The notes beneath the pieces were generated by a model. It saw only the letters and a list, made by a program, of their open reading frames with translations, was not told the DNA's origin and did no database searches. Made by a program: the position numbers and the translations under genes. A stretch of DNA of 49,580 bases from Rhodothermales bacterium (GTDB taxonomy: Bacteria; Bacteroidota; Rhodothermia; Rhodothermales; BA12): positions 1 through 49,580 of the forward strand of contig JACSSA010000095.1 of assembly GCA_014879465.1 (NCBI GenBank). The letters run 5' to 3'. This document shows positions 14,990 to 23,442 of this stretch, piece by piece. The first letter of the stretch is position 1. Every line of letters starts with the position of its first letter.

Positions 14990-16840
14990 TTAGGCAAACC
15001 GTTTGGCCAGCTCGTCGGTGGAGAGGCGCACGAGCGTGGGGCGTCCGTCGGGGGCTGCCATCGGGGCTTCGCAGGCGAAGAGCTGGTCGATGAGCAGGCG
15101 CATTTCGGGCTGGGCAAGGCGCTGCCCGTGGCGAATGGCCGAGCGCCGGGCGATGGCGCGGGCGAGGGTGTCGCGGTGCGGCAGCCGCAGGCGCTCGCGA
15201 AGGGTGCGAAACTGCTCGATCAGGTCTTCAAGGATGGAGCGCTCGTCGCCGGCCCGCACGTCTGCCGGGACGCCGCGCACCACCACCGTCCGACCGGAGA
15301 AAAACTCCACCACAAAGCCGAGCGCCACGAGGTCGCCTTGCAACTCTTTGAGCAGCGCCAGATCGGGGGCGGCAGGCTCGAAGGTGTGCGGAAAGAGCAG
15401 CTGCTGCGACAGGCCGAAGCCGCTTTCCAGCGTTGCCCGGGCTTTTTCGTAGAGGATGCGCTCGTGTGCCGCCCGCTGGTCGAGCACGAGCAGGCCCGAA
15501 CGAATGGGCGTGACGATGTATGTGTCGTGCAACTGGAACAGCACGGCCTCGGGGCCAACGCCCTTGGCGTCGTGGGCGGCGTTGGCATTGGCATCGACCA
15601 GCGGAAGCATCATTTCCTCCTCCAGCACCGTTGGATCGGGTTCTGGAAGATGGACGATGCGGCCTTCAAACGACGCGTCGAGCTGTGGAAGGAGAGCGTC
15701 GGGCGTCGGGGCAGGGCCGAACATTGCCGCCGTGCCGAACGCATCGCTCGTGTGCCCCGCCGGGGCCGCGCCGAACGTGGCGGCCAGCGGGTCGGGGGGA
15801 AGCTCGGGTACGAAATCGGCATGGGCAAGGGCTTTGCGCACCACCGCCCGCACCAGCGCGTAGACGCCGCGCTCGTCGTCGAACTTGACCTCGGCCTTCG
15901 ACGGATGGACGTTCACGTCCACATGCGCCGGATCCATCTCCAAGAAGAGGGCGAAGAACGGATGCGTGCCTTCGGGGATGAGACGCTCGAAGGCGGAGGC
16001 GACGGCGTGGTCGAGGGGACGGCTTTTGACGACGCGGCGGTTGACGAAAAGAAACTGCTCGCCTCGTGACCGTTTGTGCCGCTCGGGGCGTCCGACAAAG
16101 CCTCGTATCCGCAGGTACGTCGTCGTTTCCGCCACCGGCACAAGAGCGTCGTGGAGGTCGTGCCCGAACAGGTCGGCAATGCGACGCGCGAGGGCCGCAT
16201 CGTCGTCGTCGTCGGGGTTGGCCATCAGGCGGTAGACCTCGTCGTCGTCGTGCCGCAGCGTAAACGACACGCCGGGATGCGAAAGGGTGAGCGCTTGGAA
16301 GGTCTCGAGCAGGTGACGGTACTCGGTGGCCGGTGTTTTGAGGAAGGCTCGCCGAGCGGGAACGTTGAAGAACAGGTTGCGCACGGCGAGGCTGGTGCCT
16401 ACGGGAGCGCCCACCGGCTCGGCGTCGCGGGCGAGGCCGCCGTCGGCGACGACCCGTGTTCCGGCCTCGTCGGTGGCGCGTCGGGTGCGCAGTTCCACTT
16501 GGGCCACCGCAGCAATCGAGGCCAGCGCCTCGCCCCGGAAGCCGAGCGTGCCGAGCGCATCGAGGTCTTCGAGGGTGTAGAGTTTGGACGTGGCGTGGCG
16601 TCGAAACGCCTCGGCGGCGTCGCTGCGGCTCATGCCCACGCCGTCGTCCACCACCTGCACGAGCGTCGATCCGGCACCTTTGAGCAGCACGTCCACCCGT
16701 TCGGCACCGGCATCGAGGCTGTTCTCGACCAGCTCTTTGAGCGCCGATGCGGGGCGCTGCACGACCTCGCCCGCCGCAATTTTGTTGGCGAGCGCGTCGG
16801 GCATCACGCGGATCAGACGGTCGCCATCAAACACGGACAC
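14990..16840 (-). CDS. mutL: DNA mismatch repair protein MutL
   Basis: 616 residues from GTG 16840 (GTG 16834 also possible); further upstream in-frame sequence is intergenic. MutL couples MutS mismatch recognition to strand incision. N-terminal GHKL ATPase: ANKIAAGEVVQRPASALKEL, VENSLDAGA, DDGVGMSRS, TLGFRGEALASI. C-terminal dimerisation/nuclease domain: the metal-binding endonuclease motif, normally D-Q-H-A-x2-E-x4-E, reads DQRAAHERILYE at about residue 454, with Arg for His; the C-terminal partner motif reads PDGRPTLVRL where many have P-H/R-G-R-P. Nicking activity may therefore be altered. The gene lies downstream of cdsA. Confidence 0.93.
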   Translation of the reverse strand: MSVFDGDRLIRVMPDALANKIAAGEVVQRPASALKELVENSLDAGAERVDVLLKGAGSTLVQVVDDGVGMSRSDAAEAFRRHATSKLYTLEDLDALGTLGFRGEALASIAAVAQVELRTRRATDEAGTRVVADGGLARDAEPVGAPVGTSLAVRNLFFNVPARRAFLKTPATEYRHLLETFQALTLSHPGVSFTLRHDDDEVYRLMANPDDDDDAALARRIADLFGHDLHDALVPVAETTTYLRIRGFVGRPERHKRSRGEQFLFVNRRVVKSRPLDHAVASAFERLIPEGTHPFFALFLEMDPAHVDVNVHPSKAEVKFDDERGVYALVRAVVRKALAHADFVPELPPDPLAATFGAAPAGHTSDAFGTAAMFGPAPTPDALLPQLDASFEGRIVHLPEPDPTVLEEEMMLPLVDANANAAHDAKGVGPEAVLFQLHDTYIVTPIRSGLLVLDQRAAHERILYEKARATLESGFGLSQQLLFPHTFEPAAPDLALLKELQGDLVALGFVVEFFSGRTVVVRGVPADVRAGDERSILEDLIEQFRTLRERLRLPHRDTLARAIARRSAIRHGQRLAQPEMRLLIDQLFACEAPMAAPDGRPTLVRLSTDELAKRFA

Positions 16841-16925
16841 CGGCAGCAGGGGAAGGTTCGTTCGGTGAACGACGTCTTCGGCGGTTCGTTGCGCGTTGCC
16901 GAAAGTGGAAGCGCCGCCGAAGGCT

Positions 16926-17792
16926 TTACCAGCCCAGCCAGAGGGCGAACACGACGTAGGCCAGCGGGACGGCCACGAGCATCGCGTCGAAGCGGTCGAG
17001 GAAGCCGCCGTGGCCGGGAAGCAGGTGCCCCGAGTCTTTGACGCCCGCGGCTCGTTTGAGTCGGCTTTCGGCAAGGTCGCCCAGTTGGCTGACGATCCCG
17101 GCGGCGAGCGCGGCCAGCAGCATCGCGCCCCACGGCACGCTCGGCAGCACGCCCGACGCTTTGAACGCCGCCGCGGCCGCCACCGCCCCAAGGGCTCCGC
17201 CGATGGAGCCTTCCACCGTCTTCTTGGGCGAGACCTTGGGGGCGAGCGGGTGCTTTCCGAACGCCCGTCCCGTGTAGTAGGCCACCGTGTCGGTGGCGAA
17301 GACGAGCGTCATCACGGCCATCGTCAGCCAAAAGCCCTCGCCGCCACGGGCGAGCGCGTCGCCATCAAAGGCCCGCGCGGCGTCGAGGCGCAGCGGGAGC
17401 AGCATCGCCAAAAGGAGCGTCGGGTAGACGATGCCTCCGGCGGTGGCGGCAAGGTCGAGCACCGGATGCGAGCGTTCGTCGCGGAACGGGACGGTGCAGA
17501 GCGCGGCAACAACGACGGCGATGCCAAGGGTTTCGGCAGGCGGCCAGATGGCGCGTGCGGCCAGAAGCCCCCCGGCCACGAGGCCGAGGCGGGTCATCGG
17601 GTTGGTGCCTGCGGCGCGGCAGAGGACGTAGAATTCGGCCTGTGCGAGCACGCAAATCGCCACGACAAACGCCGCAAACGCGTAGCCACCAGCCCATGTG
17701 GCTGCCACGACGAGCGGCAGGGCCACCAGCGCCGTTAGCACGCGGGTCGTACTGGACGGCCGAGCCGGAGAAGGGGCTGCCGCGTCGTTCAT
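16926..17792 (-). CDS. cdsA: Phosphatidate cytidylyltransferase
   Basis: 288 residues, typical length. An integral membrane enzyme with about eight hydrophobic segments that makes CDP-diacylglycerol from phosphatidate and CTP, the branch point of phospholipid synthesis. The C-terminal signature is visible: SPKKTVEGSIGGALGA, then SQLGDLAESRLKRAAGVKDS and LPGHGGFLDRFDA. Its start overlaps the stop of the upstream DUF2007-like gene by four bases (ATGA), so the two are translationally coupled. Confidence 0.95.
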   Translation of the reverse strand: MNDAAAPSPARPSSTTRVLTALVALPLVVAATWAGGYAFAAFVVAICVLAQAEFYVLCRAAGTNPMTRLGLVAGGLLAARAIWPPAETLGIAVVVAALCTVPFRDERSHPVLDLAATAGGIVYPTLLLAMLLPLRLDAARAFDGDALARGGEGFWLTMAVMTLVFATDTVAYYTGRAFGKHPLAPKVSPKKTVEGSIGGALGAVAAAAAFKASGVLPSVPWGAMLLAALAAGIVSQLGDLAESRLKRAAGVKDSGHLLPGHGGFLDRFDAMLVAVPLAYVVFALWLGW

Positions 17793-18163
17793 GCCGCCGG
17801 TGCGTCGTCGTCGGGCACGTCCAGCGAAATGGACTCGCTGCCGCTGTCGGTTCGGGCCTCGTTCTCCGGTGTGGTGGCGTCCGGGGCGAGCGGGTCGGCG
17901 GCGAGTGCGGCCGCTTCAAGTTCGTCGTCGGAGGGGGCGGGCGTGGCGATGAGGGCGCGGGCCTCGTCGGCGTAGGCCTTGGGCACCATCACATGCACCT
18001 GCGCCAACTCGCCTACGGTGAGGTTGAAGGCGTGGTCGCGCTGGGTGTGGACGACCGCCGCAATCCCGGCATCGGCGAGGCGGTCGCGCACGAGATCGGC
18101 CTCGTAGTCGGTCGTGGTCGAGAAGACCGAGATCCAGTCTTCGGCGGTGTAGGGCGTGTCCAT
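17789..18163 (-). CDS. DUF2007-like putative signal-transducing protein
   Basis: 124 residues from ATG 18163 (context CCCCGATG). N-terminal alpha/beta domain (WISVFSTTTDYEADLVRDRL, then AGIAAVVHTQRDHAF and VHVMVPKAYADEARALI) matches the DUF2007 'putative prokaryotic signal transducing protein' family, which resembles a P-II-like/ACT fold. The C-terminal 45 residues are acidic and low-complexity, without predicted structure. It is coupled to cdsA by a four-base overlap; a role in phospholipid control is possible but is inference only. Confidence 0.75.
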   Translation of the reverse strand: MDTPYTAEDWISVFSTTTDYEADLVRDRLADAGIAAVVHTQRDHAFNLTVGELAQVHVMVPKAYADEARALIATPAPSDDELEAAALAADPLAPDATTPENEARTDSGSESISLDVPDDDAPAA

Positions 18164-18203
18164 CGGGGAAGGAGAAAAAGCAGGAGGGAAGGCCAACTGG
18201 AAG

Positions 18204-19091
18204 TTACGCGGCGGGAGCGGCATCTGTCGCAGTGAGTTGGCGAAGCGCCCAGATCGTCACGACCATCCCGGGCACGACCAGCCAAGCGCCGCCGGGCAGC
18301 GTGCCGGGGTCGAAGCCGCGCCACGCCAACACAATCAGCGCCGCATTGTAGGCGAAGTGCGCCGCGACGGCCGGGCGCAGGCGCTGCGTCGTCCAGACGG
18401 CGTAGGCGAGATACATGCCCACCACGGTGAGTGGCAGCAGGTGCGTGAAGCGCAGGTGATAGAGGCCAAAGGCAAAGCCCGATAGCACAACGGCGCTCGC
18501 GGCCGTGCCGCCCGCTTCGAGGCGGCGCTGCACATAGCCGCGAAAGAACAGCTCTTCGCAGACGGCCGGGACGACGGCCAAGAGCAGCAGGTTTACCGCG
18601 AGCGGGCCGGAGGAGAGGACGGTGGAGAACAGCGCCTCCTGCACCGCGTCGGCTTCGCGCAGGTCGTTGGGCATCGGCAGCGCCGCGTTGAGTCGTCCAA
18701 GCAGCTGGACGAGCGGCAGCAGCCCCATAATGCCCACCATAGCCCAGCCAGCGCCTCGCCACGGTGCGCCGGCGTCGTTTTCAAGGCGGAGGTAGCGAGG
18801 GGGCGTCGTGTCCTCGTGCGCCGCCAGCCACCACGCAAACGCGCCGAGACCGCCGATCTGCCCGATGGCGTTCGCGGCGAACACCGGCCAGGCGTAGGCG
18901 TGCGTGTCGCGGTCGAGCGCAATCGCTTGGAATGCCGCACTGCCCCAGAGGTCGTAGAACACGCCCATCAGCAGGAGCAGCGCAACGGTGTAGACGATTC
19001 GGTAGGCTACTATGCCGCCCACGATTAGGGGCACCACCCCACGTCGGGGGCGACGGGCGGAAGCGTCGAAAGGCAGGACGGGAGGAGGCAC
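18204..19091 (-). CDS. CPBP-family intramembrane metalloprotease
   Basis: 295 residues from GTG 19091; the reading frame continues upstream through the tRNA gene but that cannot be coding. Around seven membrane segments. The Abi/CPBP motifs are present: EELFFRGYVQRR (EExxxR), FGLYHLRFTH (FxxxH) and AHFAYNAALIVLA (HxxxN). Members process prenylated or membrane peptides, and some act in bacteriocin self-immunity; the substrate is unknown. The start is uncertain because no ATG exists in the N-terminal part. Confidence 0.8.
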   Translation of the reverse strand: MPPPVLPFDASARRPRRGVVPLIVGGIVAYRIVYTVALLLLMGVFYDLWGSAAFQAIALDRDTHAYAWPVFAANAIGQIGGLGAFAWWLAAHEDTTPPRYLRLENDAGAPWRGAGWAMVGIMGLLPLVQLLGRLNAALPMPNDLREADAVQEALFSTVLSSGPLAVNLLLLAVVPAVCEELFFRGYVQRRLEAGGTAASAVVLSGFAFGLYHLRFTHLLPLTVVGMYLAYAVWTTQRLRPAVAAHFAYNAALIVLAWRGFDPGTLPGGAWLVVPGMVVTIWALRQLTATDAAPAA

Positions 19092-19207
19092 GAACGGGGA
19101 GCAGAACGCCGCAAAATACGGCGCTCCGGTTGCGCTCCGTCGTTCAAGTGGGGCACCTGCATCGCTCCTTCGCCGGGGTTTCGCGCAGCTGGCGGTTCGC
19201 ACTGCTG

Positions 19208-19215
19208 TATATTGG
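19208..19215 (+). promoter_or_regulatory. tRNA-Arg promoter -7 element
   Basis: TATATTGG, nine bases before the tRNA 5' end, one mismatch from TAnnTTTG. No further gene follows within this transcript before the terminator at 19304. Confidence 0.5.
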
Positions 19216-19223
19216 TCGTCTGC

Positions 19224-19297
19224 GTGCCCGTAGCTCAGCTGGATAGAGCGTCGGATTCCGGTTCCGAAGGCCAGGGGTTCAAATCCCTTCGGGCACA
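19224..19297 (+). tRNA. tRNA-Arg(CCG)
   Basis: Full cloverleaf: acceptor GTGCCCG (19224-19230) with CGGGCAC (19290-19296), D-stem GCTC/GAGC, anticodon stem TCGGA/TCCGA with loop TTCCGGT and anticodon CCG at 19258-19260, T-arm AGGGG-TTCAAAT-CCCTT. Discriminator A at 19297; CCA is not encoded. It reads the CGG codon, frequent in this GC-rich genome. Confidence 0.96.
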
Positions 19298-19303
19298 CTC
19301 CCT

Positions 19304-19333
19304 GAAAACCGCCTCCCAAGGGCGGTTTTCACA
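19304..19333 (+). terminator. Terminator of tRNA-Arg
   Basis: GAAAACCGCC (19304-19313) and GGCGGTTTTC (19321-19330) form a perfect 10-bp stem; the descending arm supplies the T run. Confidence 0.8.
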
Positions 19334-19535
19334 TTTAAGGCCGCCGCGGAGCTAAAGAACAGAACGTGCGCGCTGCTGAATGGGTGTGCGAGTTGTATAC
19401 TGCAATTCGTGATGGTCGCTGCGCCTCTTTGTCTCTACAGACGCGGTCAATGCGTTCGGCTTGTTGGCTTTGAGTCGAATGCGCGTGCCGACGATCGCAG
19501 CGCTGTCCTTTCTCGCTTTGCATTCGCTTGAATCA
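19334..19535 (+). other. Intergenic region after tRNA-Arg
   Basis: About 200 bases, less GC-rich than the surroundings. The frame of the following gene stays open to 19461 but gives no convincing N-terminus. I found no copy of the tRNA 3' end, no integrase and no clear promoter here. Confidence 0.5.
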
Positions 19536-20210
19536 ATGCCCGCATCGCTCCCATCGCCTCAGTCCGATGTACAGGCGTATCGTCGCATGATGTGGAAGAT
19601 CTTCGGGATGGGCGTAGGAGGGCTGCTGTGCTTGGGATTAGCCTTATGGATGCTGACAAGGGATAAGCCGAACGTTGGCTCTACCCCAGAGACGGAAGTT
19701 CCTGCGGCCTCAGGCCTGACTCCTGTTGCTCCTGTGCCAGAGATGCCCCCAACGGTCTACACGGGTGAAGTATTTGAACTGGCCGGCGTGACAATCGGGC
19801 AGGCTTTCAAGGAGGCGCAAGCTGCCCTCCAGCCGGGGGCGACGGCGGTTGAGAACAACGGAATGCCCCCCACGATGTATGGCGAGATCTATATTCGCCC
19901 CGAAGGCCGTGTCCACATTTATTCGAACCTTTCAGAAGGCGGTGGTGGCCCTGAAAGCCGTTATGTCAGCACCATCGTCGTAGAGCGTACAGCGCCTTCG
20001 CTTGGGGTCAATAGCGTTCAATCGCTTAATGCCCAATACCGCACCTCGCTGGCGCGTCAGTTGGGGCGTGGCGATACGGAAACCCGCACGCTCGGCCCCA
20101 TCCGTATCCGGGAGACGACGTGGCAGAAAAGCAATGTCACGATCACCCTTACCTACGAAGAGGAAGACGGGAAGCCATTCTCGGCCAAAGTTAAGGCTGA
20201 GGCGTCCTGA
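19536..20210 (+). CDS. Membrane-anchored protein of unknown function
   Basis: 224 residues from ATG 19536. Cytoplasmic N-terminus of about 25 residues, one transmembrane helix (IFGMGVGGLLCLGLALWML, about 26-44), a Pro/Thr-rich linker (about 48-75) and an external domain with VYTGEVFELAGVTIGQAF and a beta-rich remainder. No signal peptidase site or known domain. Codon use is less GC-biased than in most neighbours. It lies 37 bases ahead of the next gene, with which it probably forms an operon. Confidence 0.7.
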   Translation: MPASLPSPQSDVQAYRRMMWKIFGMGVGGLLCLGLALWMLTRDKPNVGSTPETEVPAASGLTPVAPVPEMPPTVYTGEVFELAGVTIGQAFKEAQAALQPGATAVENNGMPPTMYGEIYIRPEGRVHIYSNLSEGGGGPESRYVSTIVVERTAPSLGVNSVQSLNAQYRTSLARQLGRGDTETRTLGPIRIRETTWQKSNVTITLTYEEEDGKPFSAKVKAEAS

Positions 20211-20247
20211 CCGTCGCTTTATCAAGGTCATTCGCATCGTTTGAACA

Positions 20248-21228
20248 ATGGGTTGGAGAGGCACGTTACGCGCCATCAACGCGGCCAACCGCCGCAGCGC
20301 CCGTGCGGCGGATCAACGCCGCCGTCAGATTGAGATGCACCGACGTGCGCAAGAGAAATATCACGCACGTCTAAGCGCAGACATGGAGGCCGAAGACCAC
20401 ACCCTTCTGGTCGAGCAGTTGCGCACGATGCACTGCGACTGCGGCCCGACTTGGGATTGGCAGGCGCTGGCCCGCGAAGCGCAGCCTCTTCCGCTGCCGG
20501 TTCAGCAGGAAGAGGCTGCCATGCTTCATCGTGCGATGAACTACGAGCCGTCGAGGTTGGACAAGCTGATACGGCGGTCTGAAAAGATCCGGGCACAACT
20601 TTTCGACGAGGCCAAGGCTGCTCGTGAGCGGGATGAGCAGCGGGCGGCGGCAAGCGCCTCCCATCACGCAGGGCGCGTACAGGAATGGCAGGAGCGCAAA
20701 GCCCTCGCCGAGGCCATTCTGGGCGGCGATCCCGAGGCCATGGTCGAAGTCGTTGAAGAGAACAACCCGTTTGACGAAATCGCCTTCCTTGGCAGCACCA
20801 TCGAGTTGCGCAAGAAAGAGGGCAAGTCGTTCGAGCTTGACCTGTACACGCGAGGCAGTAACGTCATTCCTACCGAGATCAAGACGGTCACGCAAGCTGG
20901 GAAACTGTCGGTGAGAAAGATGCCGGTGGGGCAGTATCAAGAGCTGTATCAAGACTATGTCTGCGGCTGTGCCTTTCGTGTGGCGCGGGAGATGTTTGCG
21001 CTCCTCTCGCTTGATGACGTGTATGTGACGGCCTACGCCGATATGCTCAATCCGGCTACTGGGCATATAGAAGAGACGCCCGTGCTGTCTGCTCAGTTTA
21101 TGCGGGCTACGTTTGAACGGCTGAGCTTTGATCGCCTTGATCCCAGCGATGCCCTCGTCAACGTTCGCCATGTGATGGACTTCAGAAAGACCAAGGGCTT
21201 CGCCCCCATCATCCCACTTGTCCCGTAG
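20248..21228 (+). CDS. Conserved protein of unknown function, coiled-coil N-terminus
   Basis: 326 residues. A basic, Arg-rich helical N-terminus (about 1-50), a conserved-looking DCGPTWDWQALA segment near 65-76, a long charged helix (about 110-165; EKIRAQLFDEAKAARERDEQ), then a compact C-terminal domain with NPFDEIAFLGSTIELR, KMPVGQYQELYQDYVCGCAF and DPSDALVNVRHVMDFRKTKG. It recalls a widely scattered family of uncharacterised bacterial proteins built like this, but I know no function. No catalytic motif is obvious; two cysteines (VCGC) stand close together. Codon bias is again weaker than the genome norm. Confidence 0.75.
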   Translation: MGWRGTLRAINAANRRSARAADQRRRQIEMHRRAQEKYHARLSADMEAEDHTLLVEQLRTMHCDCGPTWDWQALAREAQPLPLPVQQEEAAMLHRAMNYEPSRLDKLIRRSEKIRAQLFDEAKAARERDEQRAAASASHHAGRVQEWQERKALAEAILGGDPEAMVEVVEENNPFDEIAFLGSTIELRKKEGKSFELDLYTRGSNVIPTEIKTVTQAGKLSVRKMPVGQYQELYQDYVCGCAFRVAREMFALLSLDDVYVTAYADMLNPATGHIEETPVLSAQFMRATFERLSFDRLDPSDALVNVRHVMDFRKTKGFAPIIPLVP

Positions 21229-21237
21229 GTCGTTTCG

Positions 21238-21798
21238 ATGCGTTGCCTCTTCGTTCTTCTCTCGCTTCTTTTTTCTGCTGCTCCCGCATCGGCACAAACC
21301 GTGCGCATTACCGTGCAGTGCGATTTCTACGAACGCCCTTCGGTGTCGTCCACGCGCCTGGGGGGCCTTTTTCCGGGCAATACCGCCACCCGATTGGGGG
21401 CGACGGGGCGATGGCTACACCTTCGGCGCAACGGCCAGACCGGCTACGCGATGGCGTCCTGTGCTTCCGGGTCGGTAGGAAGAGCTTCGCCAAGCGCCTC
21501 TTCCCCAAACACGCCTGAGCCTCGGAGCAGCGGGAACCGGGTGTACCGCGTGGGCCCACGCGGCGGCTGCTACTACGTCAACGCCCAAGGGCGGCGGGTG
21601 AACACCTCCCGCACGAATTGCGGACTTCCAGCCCGGACCGCGGCCCCGTCGCGGACACGTTCCACGTCCCGTTCACGCTCCCGTCGGTCCTACTCGAGCG
21701 GGCGCAGCGGCTACATCACCGGCCCGCGTGGCGGGTGCTACTACATCAACAGCAACGGCAACAAGACGTACGTCGACCATTCGTACTGCGGTCGGTAA
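21238..21798 (+). CDS. Secreted SH3-like protein with duplicated GPRGGCYY module
   Basis: 186 residues from ATG 21238. Signal peptide (about 1-19, ending ASAQ), an SH3b-like domain (about 20-75; ITVQCDFYERPSVSSTRLGG with GRWLHLRRNGQTGY), a Ser/Pro linker, and two copies of a 25-residue module: VGPRGGCYYVNAQGRRVNTS at about 103-122 and TGPRGGCYYINSNGNKTYVD at about 161-180, each closed by a Cys. The module resembles the 'PBCV-specific basic adaptor' domain, known from algal viruses and scattered bacteria. The two copies are joined by an Arg/Ser-rich stretch. A cell-surface or wall-binding role is inferred. Confidence 0.8.
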   Translation: MRCLFVLLSLLFSAAPASAQTVRITVQCDFYERPSVSSTRLGGLFPGNTATRLGATGRWLHLRRNGQTGYAMASCASGSVGRASPSASSPNTPEPRSSGNRVYRVGPRGGCYYVNAQGRRVNTSRTNCGLPARTAAPSRTRSTSRSRSRRSYSSGRSGYITGPRGGCYYINSNGNKTYVDHSYCGR

Positions 21799-21802
21799 GC
21801 GG

Positions 21803-23326
21803 CTACCGGACGGTTTCGAGGGCGGCTTTGGCGCGCTGTTCGAGGCTCTGATGGTAATCGAACGCGCTGTCTTCGGCGAGGGCGGCGTTGAAGCGACGTC
21901 GGGCGTCGGCCTTGCGCCCAGCCTTGGCGTCGAGGGTGCCGAGGTAAAACTGCGACCACGGCGCGTAGCCCGCGAGCGCGTCGGGGCCGGGAGCGGCAAG
22001 AACCGCTTCGAAGGCGCGGCGAGCGTCGGCGGCGCGCCCGGCATCGTCGGCAAGGGTGCGGCCCAGCCGGTAGTTGGCCTCGGCACGGTTGGCGGGCGTG
22101 GCGTCGGGGCGAGCGAGGACGGCGCGGAATCCCGCTTCGGCGTCGACGGTGCGGTGGTCTTCGTAGGCGCTTTCGGCCTCCAAGAGCGCCTTCTCGACGT
22201 CGGTCATGGGCGCGGCGATGAACCGGGCCGCGTAGCGCACGGCAGCCTCTTCGTTCTCGGAGATGCGGGTTTTGCGGATCTGACGAAAGACGGCAACGGC
22301 CTCGCTATGGCGTCCTTGCAGTTCAAGGGCCGTTCCAAGTGCGCGTTGGGCTTGCGCCCGCAGCGACGGCCCGCGCAGGCCGCGCAGGTACGCCCGCGCC
22401 TCGCGCTCGGCGTCGGCAGGGCGTCCGGTTTTGAGCAGCGCGTCGGCGAGGTAAAAATGGGCGAAGCGGACGGCCGCGACGTCGGGGCGGTTGCCTTGCT
22501 CGACGGTTTGGGCTAGGATGGGCAGGGCTTGCGAGGCACGCCGGTCGCCAAGCAGGGTATAGCCAAGAAGCAGCCCCGTGAGCGGGCTGGCGGGTTGGGC
22601 CGTGCGCAGCGCCTCGGCGCGGGCACGGCCGCCCTCGCGGTCGTCGCGGACGGTGAGGTCGAGGACGGCAAGGGCGAGGTTGGCCTCGGTGGCGCGGTAG
22701 GTTCCGTGTTCGGCGGCGCGAAGCATCCGCGCACGTCCACCCTCGACCGACCCTCGGAAGCCAAGCAGCCGCAAGATCGTCTGGTAGGTGCGTGGTGCCG
22801 AGCCGATGAGAAACTGGATCAGCCCGAAGCCAAGGTCGGCATCGGCCACGGACGGTGTGCCGCTGGTGGCCTTTTCGTAGCCGTTGTAGGCGTCGCGTCC
22901 AGCGAGGGCGGCGCGGAGCATCTGTTCTTTGCGGACGGCCACGAGCGCGCGAAGAAGATCGGCCTCGGCCCCCATCGTTGAGCGCCAGCGGCTGTCGGGC
23001 AGAGGAGCGAGGGCGCGGTCGAGGCTGTCGGCGCGGCGGGCGAAGACGGCGAACTGGGCGTCGTCGTCTTGCAAGAAAGCGCGGTAAAGGGCAAGATGGG
23101 CGCGCGTAAGTAGTGCCGCGGGTGCCCCGTCGGGGCGGGCCTGGAGGCGGCGCAGCACGGCCTCGGCATCGTTCAGCCGCAGGTCGATCAGCGCGGCACG
23201 ACCCTCGTCAAGCAACGCCCGCGACGAATCGGACGTCAGCAGCATCGCCGTCCCGACGGGCTGCGCAGCCAATGGGGACGCGGCGATGAACAGGGCGACG
23301 AGCAGGGCGACGGGGCGGCGGAGCAT
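21803..23326 (-). CDS. Secreted tetratricopeptide-repeat protein
   Basis: 507 residues from ATG 23326 (a TTG at 23338 is possible). Signal peptide (LVALFIAASPLAAQ), then helical repeats throughout, with clear TPR signatures in the C-terminal half (RAQAQRALGTALELQGRHSE, RAEANYRLGRTLADDAGRAA, YAPWSQFYLGTLDAKAGR). Probably a periplasmic scaffold. It ends five bases from the stop of the convergent SH3-like gene. The 116-base gap upstream separates it from the DUF92 gene, which is on the same strand. Confidence 0.82.
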   Translation of the reverse strand: MLRRPVALLVALFIAASPLAAQPVGTAMLLTSDSSRALLDEGRAALIDLRLNDAEAVLRRLQARPDGAPAALLTRAHLALYRAFLQDDDAQFAVFARRADSLDRALAPLPDSRWRSTMGAEADLLRALVAVRKEQMLRAALAGRDAYNGYEKATSGTPSVADADLGFGLIQFLIGSAPRTYQTILRLLGFRGSVEGGRARMLRAAEHGTYRATEANLALAVLDLTVRDDREGGRARAEALRTAQPASPLTGLLLGYTLLGDRRASQALPILAQTVEQGNRPDVAAVRFAHFYLADALLKTGRPADAEREARAYLRGLRGPSLRAQAQRALGTALELQGRHSEAVAVFRQIRKTRISENEEAAVRYAARFIAAPMTDVEKALLEAESAYEDHRTVDAEAGFRAVLARPDATPANRAEANYRLGRTLADDAGRAADARRAFEAVLAAPGPDALAGYAPWSQFYLGTLDAKAGRKADARRRFNAALAEDSAFDYHQSLEQRAKAALETVR

Positions 23327-23442
23327 CAAGACAGACAAGGAGGACGAGCGGAGAAACGGGAGAGGTAGTGTTGGACGTACATCGTCCAGCCTCGCGATGC
23401 CTACAAGCCCCGCGAAGGCTCACACGACCGTTGCACCGGCGG

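Noticed and set aside
16855-16875. TCGTTC-GGT-GAACGA inverted repeat before mutL as an operator
   Set aside because: Only six-base arms in a GC-rich intergenic stretch; not distinguishable from chance.
18204-19319. Extended N-terminus of the CPBP protease through the tRNA
   Set aside because: The added residues are the complement of tRNA-Arg and its promoter; a GTG start at 19091 avoids this.
19224-21800. Complete integrative element at tRNA-Arg
   Set aside because: No integrase, no second copy of the tRNA 3' end and no att-like repeat found up to 22 kb.
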